A DNA stretch of 64,000 nt from Ceratothoa steindachneri (GCA_963969495.1 OZ018329.1:146343502-146407501), one strand, 5' to 3'; shown: positions 24,260-36,250, counted from the stretch's first letter. A program made the numbers and translations. The notes: generated by a model not told the origin, from the sequence alone.

Positions 24260-24970
24260 ATGAAAAGTTTAATAGCATTCAGATGTGTTAGGTATGGTAT
24301 AAACTGGAAGACCATATCACGTCAACCTGCCCAGATAAAGAAAAACTGTGGCGCAGAGGGCCACCGTTTCGACAAGTGCGAAAGCACTAAAAAGAAGTGC
24401 CTCATTTGCAAAGGAGAGAACCGAACCATGGACTTAAACTGCCCTAAGAGAAGAGACATCATAAAGAGGAAAGAAGAAGAACAGAGGAAGGCCAAAGAAA
24501 TCACGTACGCCAATGCCGCCACGAAAAGATGTGAGCCTTTGAAAGCATCTGCAACACCACGAAACCTCTCAAGTGACCTAAGCGCTAAGATACTGATCTG
24601 TATCACCCACGCTAACGTTGCTAATGCAGTCAAGCTAGGCTACTACAATGAGGTTTTGAATGCCTTACTGAAGGAGAACGGACTAACTTCAGTGAAAATG
24701 CCTGACAACCCAGAGTGTTCGAGGATTTTCAAAGATACAGTGGCCAGAGCAACAACCAAGGGAAATCTGATCTCGAGAAGGCAATCCAAGAAATCCCTTC
24801 ATCGGAGGAATCTGAGGATGAGTAGGAGAAAGTAGAGGACCAAGAAGAAGACGACGAAGAAGAATCACCCTCTTCGGACAGTGACGAGGGCCTACGCACT
24901 AACACTCGTGCCACGAAGAGCAAATCAAAAACACCAAGCCCTCCACCGAAGAACGAGAGGCCAGCTCACA
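24260..24970 (+). pseudogene. LINE ORF1 with CCHC-type zinc knuckles
   Basis: The open frame 24260-24835 contains CGAEGHRFDKC and CLICKGENRTMDLNCPKRR, two degenerate zinc knuckles typical of jockey-type ORF1 proteins that bind LINE RNA. A lysine/glutamate-rich stretch (KRKEEEQRKAKE) follows. Upstream, 24070-24255 in other frames also looks like ORF1 (REIIKFREHTHVFKITFATT). Downstream DNA 24840-24900 encodes an acidic EEDDEEE-like tail after a frameshift. The first knuckle has lost its first cysteine pair spacing, so the protein is not functional. Confidence 0.6.
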
Positions 24971-25019
24971 GTTAAACCGCCCTACCGGCCCCAATGAAGA
25001 AAAATAGGTAAAAACAATT

Positions 25020-25827
25020 CATCATAATACGGAACGCACGGAAAATACTGGAAATATATACCAACCGCTGGACGATGAAAATGACTCTTTACGGAAATGT
25101 ATTCAGAGAGATTGATGCAGACATCATCTTAATTTCAGAACAGGGGATCGACACGCGTAATACATAAATTAAGATCTGGAACTACGATCGGTTGATCACG
25201 AATTATATTATTCGCAAGAGCGGTACGACGGTGCCGTTATTGCAATAAAAAGGGATTAAATACAAGCAAATAAGAAATCTAGAAGAATCATATCTCGCGA
25301 TTGAGGTCGAACTCGACATGGGAAAGTTGGTCATTGCTACCGGATATCAACCGCCAAGGAGAGACGTGTTACCAATTCACACTCTCACTAGCCTATTTGG
25401 CAGAAGAACCCCCACTATATTAATGGGAGATCTGAACACCAGATGCCGAGAATCCGTCTACATGACCTTCAACGGTATAGGAAGAAGCTTGGACCTCTTG
25501 CTGGACAGAAACATTACCCAGCGAATAGGCCCCAACTTCCCCACCTTTGTCAGAGGAGGAAGTGCCACAAAACCAGGCATCTGTCTGGCTAATCGTTGGC
25601 TACGGTTTAATTGCTACATGGAACCAGTCCAGGTACCGTGTAGTGACCAAATAGGGCTCTTACTCATTATCAACAGGAACCCTATACAACTCGCAGCTGT
25701 AGTCAGAAAGAACTACAGAGGAGCAGACTTGGCACGGTACGCGCGCCTTCTTGAGCCTTGCGATCCACACAACTTAGAAGAGGCCATTTTCGATATTGAC
25801 GAGGCACTCAACGACCTGAAGGGGTGA
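25020..25827 (+). pseudogene. LINE apurinic-type endonuclease domain
   Basis: The domain nicks target DNA before reverse transcription. IDADIILISEQGI (about 25095-25135) corresponds to the first catalytic block. After stops near 25165 and 25245 the frame opens at 25318, with LVIATGYQPPRRD, ILMGDLNTR (25416-25443; the metal-binding DLN motif) and, near 25645, PCSDQIGLLLI where the family has an SDH box. Histidine is replaced by glutamine (SDQ), which would disable catalysis. The frame ends at a TGA at 25825, exactly at the start of the inserted LTR. Confidence 0.7.
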
Positions 25828-27350
25828 GAAATGTATGAGAGAATTTCTTCCAACTCGATAATATAAATGGCAGAAAAATTTACCATACAACAGAACGGAC
25901 TTAGCTAGTCGTGTGGCATAAACATCAGAAATAGAATCGAGAGGTACCTCGTTCGAAACTCCAGAGTCCAATAAATTTTATAAAATCGCCAAGAAAGAAA
26001 ACGAAAACGTTTGAAGGACTAACTAAACTAGAAGCAAAAAAGCAAAAAGAAATCGGAAGAAAAACGTTTGAAGGGCCAACTCAAAGAAAAGAAAATCGAG
26101 TGGAAAGCAAAACAAGAAGATACGATAACAAGCAAGACAACCTGCAAATGCAAAAACGAGAAATCAAGTGAAAAGCAATATGAGACTAGAATTAATAAAG
26201 ATATAAAAAAGGGCCAACTCAAAGAAAAAGGAAACTTAGTCAAGAAGATTTGATAACAAGACAACAACAACAAAAAAGAAGACAAAGCATGGCCCCCCAT
26301 AACTGGTGACCCTCTACGACCGAACAATAATAAGTGATCGACTAACAAGAAAAAGTGCTGCGGTGAACTTCGGAGAGCCGGGGAAGGAGATCTGATTACA
26401 ATAAAGACTTCGTTCGCTCTCCTCAATCCCTAAAAAAATTCGCTCCACTAATGCTGCAGACTTTGGAGGCCGAGGAGGGAGAGCTAACTACTCCTCGATT
26501 AAGATATCCAAGACTAGTCTCTCCCCAATCCTCAAATTCGCCCCGCTGTCTGATCATGTACTCTTCGTTACTCTGCACCTGCCCTATAAGAGAATTAACA
26601 AAAAAAAGTGCTGCGGTGAACTTCGGAGAGCCGGTGAAGAAGACCTGATTACAAAAAGACTTCGTTCACTCTCCTCAATCCTTAAAAATTCGCTCCACTA
26701 ATGCTGCAGACTTGGAGGCTGAGGAGGGAGAGCTAATACTCCTCGATTAAGATATATCCAAGACTAGTCTCTCCCCAATCCTCAAATTCGCTCCGCTTTC
26801 TAGAAAGGGACCTGTGTAGGGGTGCGAAATGTATGAGAGAAATTCCTTCCAACTCGATAATATAAATAGCAGAAAAACTTACCCAGTCAAAAGAACGGAC
26901 AAGCCAGTCGTGTGGCATGAACATCGGAAACGGAATCAAGAGGTACCTCGTTCGAATCTCAGCGAGTCCAAATAAATTTTATGAAAATCTCACAATGAAG
27001 AAAACGAAAACGCTTAAAGGACCAACTCAAGGAAAACGGAAGAAACGTTTGAAGGACTAATTGAACAAGAATCTAGAAGCAAAAAGAAAACGGAAGAAAA
27101 ACGTTTGAAGGGCCAACTCAAAAAGAAACAGGAAAACAGTCAAGAAGAAGAAAATTCAAGAAAGCAACCTAAAGAAAAATCGAGTGAAAAGCAGCCCAAG
27201 AAGAAGGTACAAGAAGAAAAAGCAAAAGAAAATCAAAATGAATAAAGATATAAGAAGGGCCAACTCAAAGAAAAAGGAAACTTAGTCAAGAAGATTTGAT
27301 AACAAGACTACAACAACCTTAGAGTAGGTAAAGCAGGCCCCCCTCCCCCC
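25825..27350 (+). mobile_element. TRIM-like element: two LTR-like direct repeats with a short non-coding interior
   Basis: About 475-520 bases starting TGAGAAATGTATGAGAG (25825) are repeated starting TGCGAAATGTATGAGAG (26823). Both copies share TCGTGTGGCAT, GAGAGGTACCTCGTTCGAA-like and AATAAATTTTAT (polyadenylation-like) segments, and both end AGAAGATTTGATAACAAGAC...GGCCCCCC. The first copy is followed by AACTGGTGACCC (26300), like a primer-binding region; the second is preceded by purine-rich AGAAAGGGACC. The interior (26330-26815) is only about 500 bases and has no protein. This architecture fits a terminal-repeat retrotransposon in miniature. Confidence 0.65.
26345..26810 (+). repeat. Tandem duplication inside the TRIM-like element
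   Basis: Two units with a period of about 254 bases. Each runs from GTGCTGCGGTGAACTTCGG through GCTCCACTAATGCTGCAGAC to TCTCTCCCCAATCCTCAAAT. Confidence 0.85.
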
Positions 27351-28021
27351 ATATACCTCAATAACCATCTCATCAAGGCAGACAGGGCTTGTATCCCTAG
27401 ATCCGAATATAGGACCATCTCTATCTACAGATGGACCGAATACTTGAAGGATTTATACCGTGAGCTGAAATTATTGTATGAGATCAACATCAGGAATGCA
27501 TCAGTTCATTCAATACAAACGAAGTAAAGAAATCAAAGAAGAACTGAACCAGTTGATCCTCGAACAACATGAGAGACGATGGGACGATGCGATCGATAGC
27601 CTCGATCATGAAGCAACTCTCAAAGAGTTTTAGAGTAAGATCAGACGTCTCAAAAGATCGACTGGGAAGAGGAAGAAGATCGAACTACTAAAAGAAGAAG
27701 GAAACGTCGAAACAAAAGAAGAAAGAATTGAAGAGCTATTCGGAAGTTATTGAGAAAAAATCTTAGGTATAACTGAGGAGGAAAACGAAGACTATGACCT
27801 AGAGTTCGAAAGCAACATCATAGACAAGCTTAACGACCAAATACACAAGCCGCACCCTCACAACGAGATGGATAGACAGCGCGACGGAGATGCCGAAATT
27901 ACCGAAGAAGAACTAGTTGGCGCGCTCCGCTTATTCTGTCAAAAAGGCCCCAGGGCAATCGGGGCTTACAAAGTTAAACTTTGAAAAGGCACCAGCCAAT
28001 GTCATCGAAGGGATGAGAAGG

Positions 28022-29190
28022 TGTAGCGACTTGCGTGTACGTCCAAAATAGGACACACGCGAGAGTCGCCACACACATAAAGTACAAAGAAAAGCAAAGT
28101 AGCGCCTTTTACGAGAATATCACACGGCAGTAAATGAAGCACAGTTATCTCTGTTAGAATTGGTCGAGAAAATCTTAGGCAAACATTTTAATAGAAAGCT
28201 GTCTCCACGGCAACATGCCACCGCCCACAGAGAATTTCACCCAATAGTCGGAGTGCCTTCCTTATAAATATGTTTAGCAGTAGCCAATCAAGAGGCGAGT
28301 TATGTCGATGCCGACCAATCAACAGGCCGGCATATAAGAGGGAGGTGTGGCTTAGTTGGACGTGAAACCTGTAGGGTGTGGTTAAATTGAGTATAAAACT
28401 GTGGGAAGCCAGAACAGTAAAGTTGACTACTATTATTATTATATCGCAGTATATCGCGTTATATATATCGTTCAGTCCGATCTCTCGGATTTGCGTAATT
28501 CATCCTTGTATATAGTCGTGTACATAACGCAGACATTAAGGTGTAACGCTTAAAGGCTCTATTCGTCCGGCCTCCTTTAGACATTGCCCATAGGTGACCT
28601 CGAACTTAATTCAGTTATAACTTAGAACTTAAAACTTAAATAAAGAACTTTCTGTAAAGTGCAATAAATTATAGTTCAATAATAATTCTACTTTTGTTTT
28701 CGTGACTTCAATATCCTGCCGTTCCTCAATCTCCCTGCTTCAAGGCCAAAGCCTTATTATCGGAAAACCAACCGTTGCACATTCTCCTCGCTAATCGCAA
28801 TTCCTCGCGATTACTTAACTCCCGAAATACCGGTGTTCTACCCTGGTGTGATCTATCTCCATCCTCCGGGCTATTTGACCCCGTCGCTAGTGTAAGACCA
28901 CCCCTCAGCCTAGGGCACCCCATAGCATCAACAAATTACTCTCGTGGGAAGTAAGGAAGGGCAACGCAAACCAACTTGGGCATCTGTATCAAAACCGGAG
29001 TCCTTGCCAAAAGATTACACGATAACTCGGTAACTTATCACCCTTACTGGCAACCAGCGTCCCCCTTCCAAGGCTCTTGGGTTGTCCTCACGATTACCTT
29101 CAAGGTTCCCCCATAATTAGCGACCGCCTTCAAGAGCCCCCATAAAGGATCTTTAACGCCTGTCTAACACGGGATACTTTCCAAATCCTT
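28022..29190 (+). mobile_element. LTR-like insertion with strong 5' hairpin
   Basis: Starts TGTAGCGACTTGCG just where the LINE frame is lost. It has TATA-like boxes (GGCATATAAGAGGG, 28330; GTATAAAACTG, 28391), CCAATCA boxes, and polyadenylation-like signals (AATAAAGAAC 28639, CAATAAATTA 28663). A CATAATTAGCGACC end (29112) resembles the ATTGGCGACC end at 17295. LINE sequence resumes near 29190. No target duplication was found; about 70 bases after the primer-like motif may be leftover internal sequence. Confidence 0.5.
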
Positions 29191-30250
29191 ATAAAACGGG
29201 CCAATATGATTTTCTTGCCTAAGCACGGAAAAGACCCAATGTTGAAGGAAAGCTAGCGGCCAATTTCATTTCTAGAATTTGGCGGGAAGCTCTTCGAGAA
29301 GATCCTCAACCGAAGATTGGTGTCTCACCTGGATAAGAGCTCTCTCTACAACCCATATCATTTCGGGTTTAGAAGAAAGCTAATTACCGAGATGGCAATT
29401 AATATCATCAGGGAAATGCTAGCCCAAGCAAAATGGGAAAGGAGTTACGTGAACATTGTTTGTCGGGATGTATAAAAGGCATTTGATAAAGTGTGGCAAC
29501 GGGGAATGCATCACAAGATCTTATGACTGGGCCTAGGTGAAAACTTAGAAAGAACTCTCTGTGAATATGTGATGGAGAAAGCGGTGTATGTCAGTTTAGG
29601 GTGCTCGGACGGACCAAAGTTTCCGCTCACTGTGGGCCTCCCCCAGGGGGGGGGGGCTGTCCCCACTCTCTACTCGATTTACACCGCTAACGTCCCAGCC
29701 CCTGCAAACACCACTTGCCTCAACATTCAATTCGCCGATGATTTCATCCAGATAATCGCTTGTCCATGGAGGAATGCACCTTGGCAAGCTCGTATGGCAG
29801 CAGCAGAAATTGAGAACATTAACATCTACGAGGCCCAGTGGAAAATAGCACAAACCAAGAAGAGTTCAAAGTAGTCCCTATAGGCAGGGCATTATTATCT
29901 GATGTCAGGAGGGGCGGGGGGATAGACGCTATCCCTACACCACGGAGTGCAATGTATCGGAATGAAGATTACTTCAACCTGGTATAGGAAGTACGTCGCA
30001 GAAAGAATCCCCAAGGCCACAGCTGCAGTCAGAACTCTATAGATGTTCAGAAATTTCGGTGAAAGCAATAAGAACAAGATCTACAATGCACTTGTAAGAT
30101 CGCCGCTGCAATACCCCGCTGTCACCCTCTCGTTTGTCTTGAAGACACAAAAGAGGTAACTACAAGTGGTGCAGAACAAATGTGCGTACCTAATTACAGG
30201 TACGCTCAGGCGAGAAAGAATACACTAGGAAGACTTCACTGGGAGGCGGG
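29190..30250 (+). pseudogene. LINE reverse transcriptase
   Basis: The plus-strand frames show MIFLPKHGKDPMLKES with RPISFLEFGGKLFEKIL (29205-29310), then YNPYHFGFRRKL and KAFDKVWQRGMHHKIL (29350-29520). The open frame 29569-29874 has GLPQGGGAVPTLYSIYTANV and the catalytic stretch IQFADDFIQII (FADD, about 29727-29760). The FADD box is intact, but stops at 29475 and 29525 and a run of nine G (29646-29654) break the frame. Thumb and C-terminal remnants (NALVRSPLQYP, VVQNKCAYLITGTLRRER) follow to 30250. Confidence 0.75.
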
Positions 30251-30420
30251 GTTAAGTCCCTTTCACGTTGTCATAGAAGAATGGACAAGGAATATGCAAG
30301 AGCTGGTTAATCGAGAACTGAATGATAATATCGCTGAAATGATTGACTAGAACAGAAGAGGTATAAGTCAGGCGGAGCCGAAGTGCCATTCTACGCTAGA
30401 GAATGATAATGTTTTTTACC

Positions 30421-31430
30421 TAAACTATTGACAAAAATAAAACCAATTAAGAAAAGAAAACTTAATTACGAAAACTCACCAATTTCTAAAAGAACTCATT
30501 GAATATCAACAGCAAATTCACCGATAAAGACTCATCTATAACGAAGAAGACATCCAAGAAAAAAACAAAGGACACGATTTACACTCACTACAAAATATAC
30601 AAAACACAAACAAACAAAGACACTAAGCGCAATATTAAAGTAAATTATTACTACAACAGCAAATGCGCATAATATATCCAAGAACATTAATTTTATAGAA
30701 GACAAATGGCTTGAACGCCATAATAATATAAATTATCTCAAAGACCTCATAGGAACCACATAACAAAAAAAAATATTTAAAGCAATAGGCACTTAACATC
30801 TCTTTGCACCCTAGCACACTTCTTTCTCTTTTCACCACTTGTCTATTTTGAGCTATCTAGCTACACACACCTACCTACTTAAATCAATTCGCAATTTTCC
30901 TTATTGACTGCTCAGACACCATTACAGAAACACCTCCAATTCGGAGTAAAGTTGCCACTCGATAAAGGAGGTACAGGAAACGGAGGCAACGTCAAAAAAG
31001 TGAAATCTTTTCCCAGCGAGCAATTAAAGAACAGCAATACTTTTCAAGCACTTGAATTGGCGACATATCAACACCTTCATTATTTATAATTTGAATGCGC
31101 GGAACTCATTGGCGAAGTACACCGGCTCTCTACATCCCGCTACGGGGTAAAGGAGGTAACGGTGCCGGCGGTCTGAAAAACGTCTATGCCCAATAAAGGC
31201 CTGCGAGCACCGCCGACCAGACATAAGAAAAGAAGGAGACTGCAAAAGACCATTCATGGCCTACACTTGGCAGCTCCTGTTTCAGTCAATACAAAAAAAG
31301 ATTTCTTACCAGAGAAAAGTCATCAACATTGTCACCCTTTACAGGAGTTCGTCAGATCTAATCTACAATATACATAAAATGCATCCAGAGGATTATGTCC
31401 ATTCATGCAACCGCAAAATATAATCTCCCT
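30421..31430. other. LINE 3' sequence and unassigned DNA
   Basis: A/C-rich non-coding sequence, probably LINE 3' region at first. A GATAAAGGAGGTA / GGTAAAGGAGGTAACGG motif occurs twice (30960, 31147). No gene is recognised. Confidence 0.4.
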
Positions 31431-32073
31431 ACTCCTTAGAAAAATATATACATATGTACATATAGAAAAGTCAGTCCCATCTAGCAGCTTCATCCATATA
31501 TTTATCTAATCTATTCTTAAAACTACCCAGAGAGGAGGCTTCTATCACATGTCTAGTGAGCCTATTCCATTCATCTACCACACGATTTGTAAACCAATTC
31601 TTCCCAATCTCCTTCCTAAACCTATACTTATCAAGCTTAAACCCATTGCTACGTGTCCTGTCATGTTCACTAAGTATAAGAACCTTACCCAGATCCCCTT
31701 TATTATATCCTTTTACCCATTTGAAGACTTCAATCAATTCCCCTCTGACTCTTCTCCTTTCCAATGTATGTAGATTTAGTTTTCTGAGCCTTTCACCATA
31801 AGGTAAGTTCCTTAGCCCACCAATCATCTTTGTCATCCTTCTCTGCACAGACTCAAGCAAATCAATATCCTTCCTATAATATAGTGACCAAAATTGTACT
31901 GCATAGTCTAGATGAGGCCTAACTAGCGCCAGATACAGTTTTAGAATGACTTCAGAACTCTTATTGCTTACACTCCTCCTAATGAATCCCAATATCCTAT
32001 TAGCTTTATTCTTAGCATTTAGGCATTGCTTTCTAGGACGAAGGTCTGAACTTACCAAAATACCCAAGTCCAA
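31430..32073 (-). pseudogene. CR1/L2-like LINE, RT C-terminal part
   Basis: One open frame of 200 codons on the minus strand starts DLGILVSSDLRPRKQCLNAK, just downstream of where the catalytic domain would be. It continues through LYLALVRPHLDYAVQFWSLY, LESVQRRMTKMIGGLRNLPY, RLRKLNLHTLERRR and FTNRVVDEWNRL to the end. This is the conserved thumb and C-terminal region of CR1/L2-like RTs. The unbroken frame suggests a fairly recent, 5'-truncated insertion. The same domain in more decayed form lies at 20225-20458 and 34266-34706. The 5' junction at 32074 abuts a T-run, and no target duplication was identified. Confidence 0.85.
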
Positions 32074-32084
32074 CGTTGATTTTT

Positions 32085-32275
32085 TTTATTTACCCTTAAG
32101 AAAGAGGTAATATTGCAATTTTTGTTTGTTAATAAAGAGAGAATAATACAATTTTTTATCCGTTAAAAGAGAGAATAATACATTTTTTAGCCGTTAAGTA
32201 AGGGAGAATAATACATTTTTTTATTTCGTTAAGAAAGAGATAATACTACAATTTTTAGTCAATTAATAATTAAAT
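32085..32275 (+). repeat. Imperfect tandem repeat (AAGAGAGAATAATAC units)
   Basis: Four units of 35-48 bases around GTTAA.AAAGAGA.AATAATACA.TTTTT. AT-rich. Confidence 0.75.
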
Positions 32276-33552
32276 AAAGTTTAATATTTCATCGCTCGCT
32301 TCACAACACATTGATTTCAAATTTTATCAAATGTTACTTTGGTTTACTGTGAACCAATCATAGAAATTCATAAGACTTCAAAATGCTCGTCTTTGAGGTG
32401 GTTTTGAGTCAGATGCGATTCTATAATATGGTTCCCGCACCACAAGTATTTAAAAAGGGATTCCGCACAGGGACATTTCCTCTTTTTTTTTTCGAATCTT
32501 CAAATTTCTTTGGTATCTCCATATCCTTCTCGTTAAATCTAGTTCAGCATTAATCATGCACCGTTCGCAAATATGTTCTTCTCAGATTGAGCCGTGTATT
32601 TGACAAAAATCAATCACACGTTCGAAACGATCATAATATTTACGCGAGAATACAAATAAAATTATTTCACATCACAAAGAGCAGTCCGTGTGGACCTAAG
32701 TCTATGCCACGGTGTGTCGCCAGGATATGATTCTTGTTTGGTTCCTTTCCGGCTGAAAAACAGCCCACAAAAAACTATGAACTTACTAAAAACATCCCAC
32801 CCCACAAACTTAAAAAACAGAACAAAAACGAACCCATCTAACTCAAGCATTCTTTAGGTGGTTCAAAACAAGCTATCAATGTTAAGATGGTCGCCAGTCT
32901 ATTTTTCGTCATAACATCATAATGATAAATTTGCGCGCTTTAATTGGTAACACTGCTATATATCATTTGCGTATTTTTTTTAATAGCTATATTTATAACA
33001 AAGCGGCTTTGATTGCTTTGCAGTTGTTTATTGTAGATTACCTTATATATTTGTATGTGTAAATCTGCCTGTTGACCGAGAATTAATAATGGTCGGTTAG
33101 GAAATTAGGATTATTATACAATATTTATTAAAAGTTTGTTGCCCTCTGTTAGTGGTATCTTCTGATTTTTTCGTTTGTTTTTTTTAATTCGAATAACTTC
33201 TATATAGAAGAGGAATAGAAATACGGTATATATATATTTTTTGCAAGTGTCACTCGCGGCCTTGGCCTGGTGTTCGATCTAGATATCGGTCTGTTACGTT
33301 TAAGATTTGTCGCAAATTTGACCTTGGCCTCGTTTTCATTTTATTTTGTCTCATCAACTGTTGGCTTCATTTTGCGTTACCTCGAATATTTTACATTTTG
33401 TGATTACCAAATAAGTTTGTTAAGCATTACCTAATAATCAACAAAGAAAAGATGTGTTCTGTTATTTTGATAGTATGTAATACTACGGAAATCCAAAGAC
33501 ATTACCATAAATTGTAATTATTTCATGATAAATGTGCAATCATCTAATCAAT
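32276..33552. other. Non-coding AT-rich stretch
   Basis: No convincing coding region. A 62-codon minus-strand open frame at 32662-32850 resembles nothing known to me. Confidence 0.4.
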
Positions 33553-33842
33553 GGTAATTTAAGACGAAGATAGCGCCGTCATATCCAAGGTTTTAGAGCC
33601 TTCTAATTAAAAAAAGTTATACAAGCAATGTTATTTAGCTCATCGAATTACATAGGAATACCTATTTATTTGTCCTATTGCTCCCCCCCCCCAGTTCAGA
33701 TCTGAACCTGTAAGGGGCCCTAAAAGGGACCCTCTCAATTTTAGGCCATGCAAATGTAGTCAAATAAGGTGAAAGATATTGGAATATGGACAAAATATGC
33801 AGGGAATAGCAGAGGCGACCGCTATCTTCATCTTAAATTACC
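33553..33842. mobile_element. Short element with inverted terminal repeats (MITE-like)
   Basis: GGTAATTTAAGACGAAGATA (33553 on) has its near-complement at 33820-33842, matching at 22 of 23 positions. The arms continue inward as GATAGCG.. on both sides. The 290-base unit is non-coding and contains a CCCCCCCCCC run (33684-33693). No clear target duplication was seen. Confidence 0.6.
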
Positions 33843-34029
33843 TAATCAATTGTGTGCTTCTCTCCCAACCAGATAATCATATAAATTTCTGGTTTACTTT
33901 TGGATATTATTTGATACAGATCACAATGAGAAACGGCAATTGTTAAGATTAGTGGGGCATGATTTTTTTAGTGATTACTACTAGGGAATACAAATTACAT
34001 AATCCAAAATCATCGGCTGCTAAAGTTAA

Positions 34030-35110
34030 TATAATTTCACGGATGACAAAGGCCTATCAAAGGTCATCCAAATCTATCAAAACCCACCCACAAAATGCAT
34101 CCATAGGATTGTGTCAGATCATGCATCTACAATATACAATTCAAACCATACACAGGAATGTGTCAAAAACAAAAAGCATCATCATCAAGACTCATCAAAA
34201 TCAATTGTAATATACAATAATAAAAAACTGCATCCTCAGGAATGAGTCCAGAATACCCCCCAAAGTTAACCCTCCCTTCCCATAAAATCATTTAATCTGC
34301 GTTTGAATACATTCAAGTTTGGACTGTCTGCCGTCTCAGATAGTAAACTATTCCAGTAATCTACCACTCTATTGGTGAAAAAATATTTTCTAACATCCAA
34401 CCGGCACCTCTGTTTATTTAAATGGTGACCCCTAGTCCTATTACTACCTTCCAACTCAAATAACTTGCTAAAATGCAACTTATCCATCCCAGAACAGATT
34501 TAAAAAAGCTTAATCATATCTCGCCTCACACATCTCTCAAATGAGAATGTATTTAGTACCCTCAGTCTATCTTCATATTCAAGGTGCTTCAGGAAAGGTA
34601 TTATTTTTGTTGCTCTGCTTTGTACTGACTCTAGCAAGTTGATGTCATGTCTAAAATGTGGTGACCATGCTTGTATACAGTACTCTAAATGTGGCCTAAC
34701 ATACAAGTTATAGAGTTTAAGGATAACCTTTACTCTTGTAGCTAACTTTCCTGTTAATGTATCCTAGCACCCTATTTGCTCTTTTTTTTGCCTCAATACA
34801 CTGCTTTGAAAACTTCAGTGACCTATCTACTATTATTCCTAAGTCCTTCTCATCCTCAACTGAATTCAGCAATTTCATAGCTAAGTTCCCTATTATCCCT
34901 TCCCATGTTAAGAACTTTGCATTTTTTAAGGTTAAAAGTCATTTGTAAGTCATGTGGAACCTTATCAAAAGCTTTGCTAAAATCTAAGTAAATTACATCA
35001 ACAATCTTGTCATTGAATTGTTCTTTATCTTTGGGACTGGTAGTTTTGATATATCAATATATTTAAAACAAACTGCCAATTTAGTGTCATTAGCAAAAAT
35101 TGAAACTAAT
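34030..35110 (-). pseudogene. CR1/L2-like LINE with scrambled RT blocks
   Basis: Reading down the minus strand gives SIFANDTKLAVCF (catalytic box, about 35060-35095), then KDKEQFNDKIVDVIYLDFSK and AFDKVPHDLQ (about 34960-35020), then MTFNLKKCKVLNMG, the thumb (34500-34750), and the C-terminal end KYFFTNRVVDYWNSLLSETA (34266-34487). A 3' region ends at ATTTCACGGATGACAAAGG (34031). The YLDFSKAFDKVPHDL block normally precedes the F(A/D)DD catalytic box by over 100 residues; here it follows it. The 3' end is the same as at 19917-20205. Confidence 0.75.
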
Positions 35111-35334
35111 GGCAGCACCCAGTGCAGTTGTAAACATAAACAATAAAGCCATGTATCTTGTTTGTGATTCCCTAAATGGTAATTTTATACATTAGCAACT
35201 CTGGATTTTCTTCTTGTCATTCCATAATGATTCGTCCTTTGTTCCAAAATCTTTTGTTTATCAACTTGTTCCTGAGGATGAGTGAAGTAAGCCCTCCCCC
35301 CCCCTATAGCAACCAAGGTACGGCTGGAAACTGG

Positions 35335-35395
35335 CTTCCAGTAACCAAATACATATATCGGTTTCCAGTAACCAAACACATATATGCATAACCAA
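35335..35395 (+). repeat. Short tandem duplication
   Basis: TTCCAGTAACCAAATACATA is followed by TTCCAGTAACCAAACACATA about 28 bases later. No function is evident. Confidence 0.8.
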
Positions 35396-35424
35396 ATACA
35401 TAATGAACAATGAGACACACTGAT

Positions 35425-36250
35425 ATCCTTCAATTTGGAATGTAAAATGACAACTAAAAACAGTCAAGTTGCTAATGTAAAAGATTACCCCCCAAATGAT
35501 ATATTACACTTGATACGTTCCAATGACTATAAAAATTGGATTCACTATTACTGCAACAACCTTCCCTTTTACCAAGTATTGTTTTTTGCAAAAACAAGTA
35601 GGAAGTACACTTGTGAGAAATGTTGCATGGGGAAGTATGACAGTGATGTTGATGGCTTGATGAAAGAGGCACAAAAAGCTCTAAAAAAAATTAGGGCATG
35701 GGTATACCAACAGGGCGGACTAGGTCTAGTGAATCTACCCCGAGGCCTACACCCGAAGTCTATCATGAACTAGAGGTAGCTAGGCTGAGGGAAGAAACTA
35801 CACTGAGGCCTGCACCAGAAGTCTCGCATGATGAAGAGGTAGCTAGGCCTTGGGAAGAAGTTGGAACTGGCCCTAAACCAAAATACCAGACCAAGCCAAG
35901 ACCACAACCACCAAACCAGGACCAACAACCTTTAATATCACCACCATCATAAATATACTCAAGCCTTGGAACCAGTAACAACAGTGGGGAAGTGATATGA
36001 GTACCTGCGCTCAGCCAAACCACAGAAAGGGAATGGCCCACTCAGGAAATGAGACCAATCTGCAACCACTACTGCAGGGGTTTCTGTAAAGATGGTCCCT
36101 CAGGTAAGAATTGTCGGTATAGACACCCCAAACCATGCTGTAAGCTATTCAACCATGGAGTTAAAGGAGAAAATGGGTGCCAACTTGGAGAAAAATGGAG
36201 TATATTCCACCTAAGAATATGCTGGAACTCTTATCAGGAAGCATGAGTGC
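35425..36250 (+). pseudogene. LINE ORF1 with PHD-like and CCCH zinc fingers (5' part)
   Basis: The frame 35435-35773 contains WIHYYCNNLPFYQVLFFAKT then RKYTCEKCCM, the end of a PHD-like zinc finger. A polar, proline-rich linker follows with several frame changes. The frame 36049-36246 holds MRPICNHYCRGFCKDGPSGK and NCRYRHPKPCCKLFNHG, a CCCH finger, and a second partial one (CQLGEKWSIFHLRICWNS). This PHD-plus-CCCH pairing is a familiar ORF1 type of invertebrate LINEs and probably binds LINE RNA. Sequence similarity is lost after about 36290, where a different element begins; the ORF1 end seems to resume at 38480. Confidence 0.65.

Larger units (their letters stand above)
23060..30420 (+). mobile_element. 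Jockey-like LINE interrupted by two LTR-type insertions
   Basis: The plus-strand order is a GC-richer leader (23300-23700), ORF1 with zinc knuckles (23790-24970), endonuclease (25020-25822), linker (27350-28021), reverse transcriptase (29190-30250) and 3' region. The LINE resembles the one at 2200-4975. A TRIM-like element (25825-27350) and an LTR (28022-29190) separate the domains; LINE sequence resumes after each. Each domain has its own stops, so the copy is old. Confidence 0.75.

Noticed and set aside
28726..28923. 65-codon minus-strand frame in the LTR-like insertion
   Set aside because: It overlaps the putative transcribed part of the LTR in antisense and has no recognisable domain.
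36049..36246. CCCH zinc-finger frame considered as a host RNA-binding gene
   Set aside because: The combination with a PHD-like end and linker, the decay, and the LINE-type C-terminus at 38816 fit a LINE ORF1 better.
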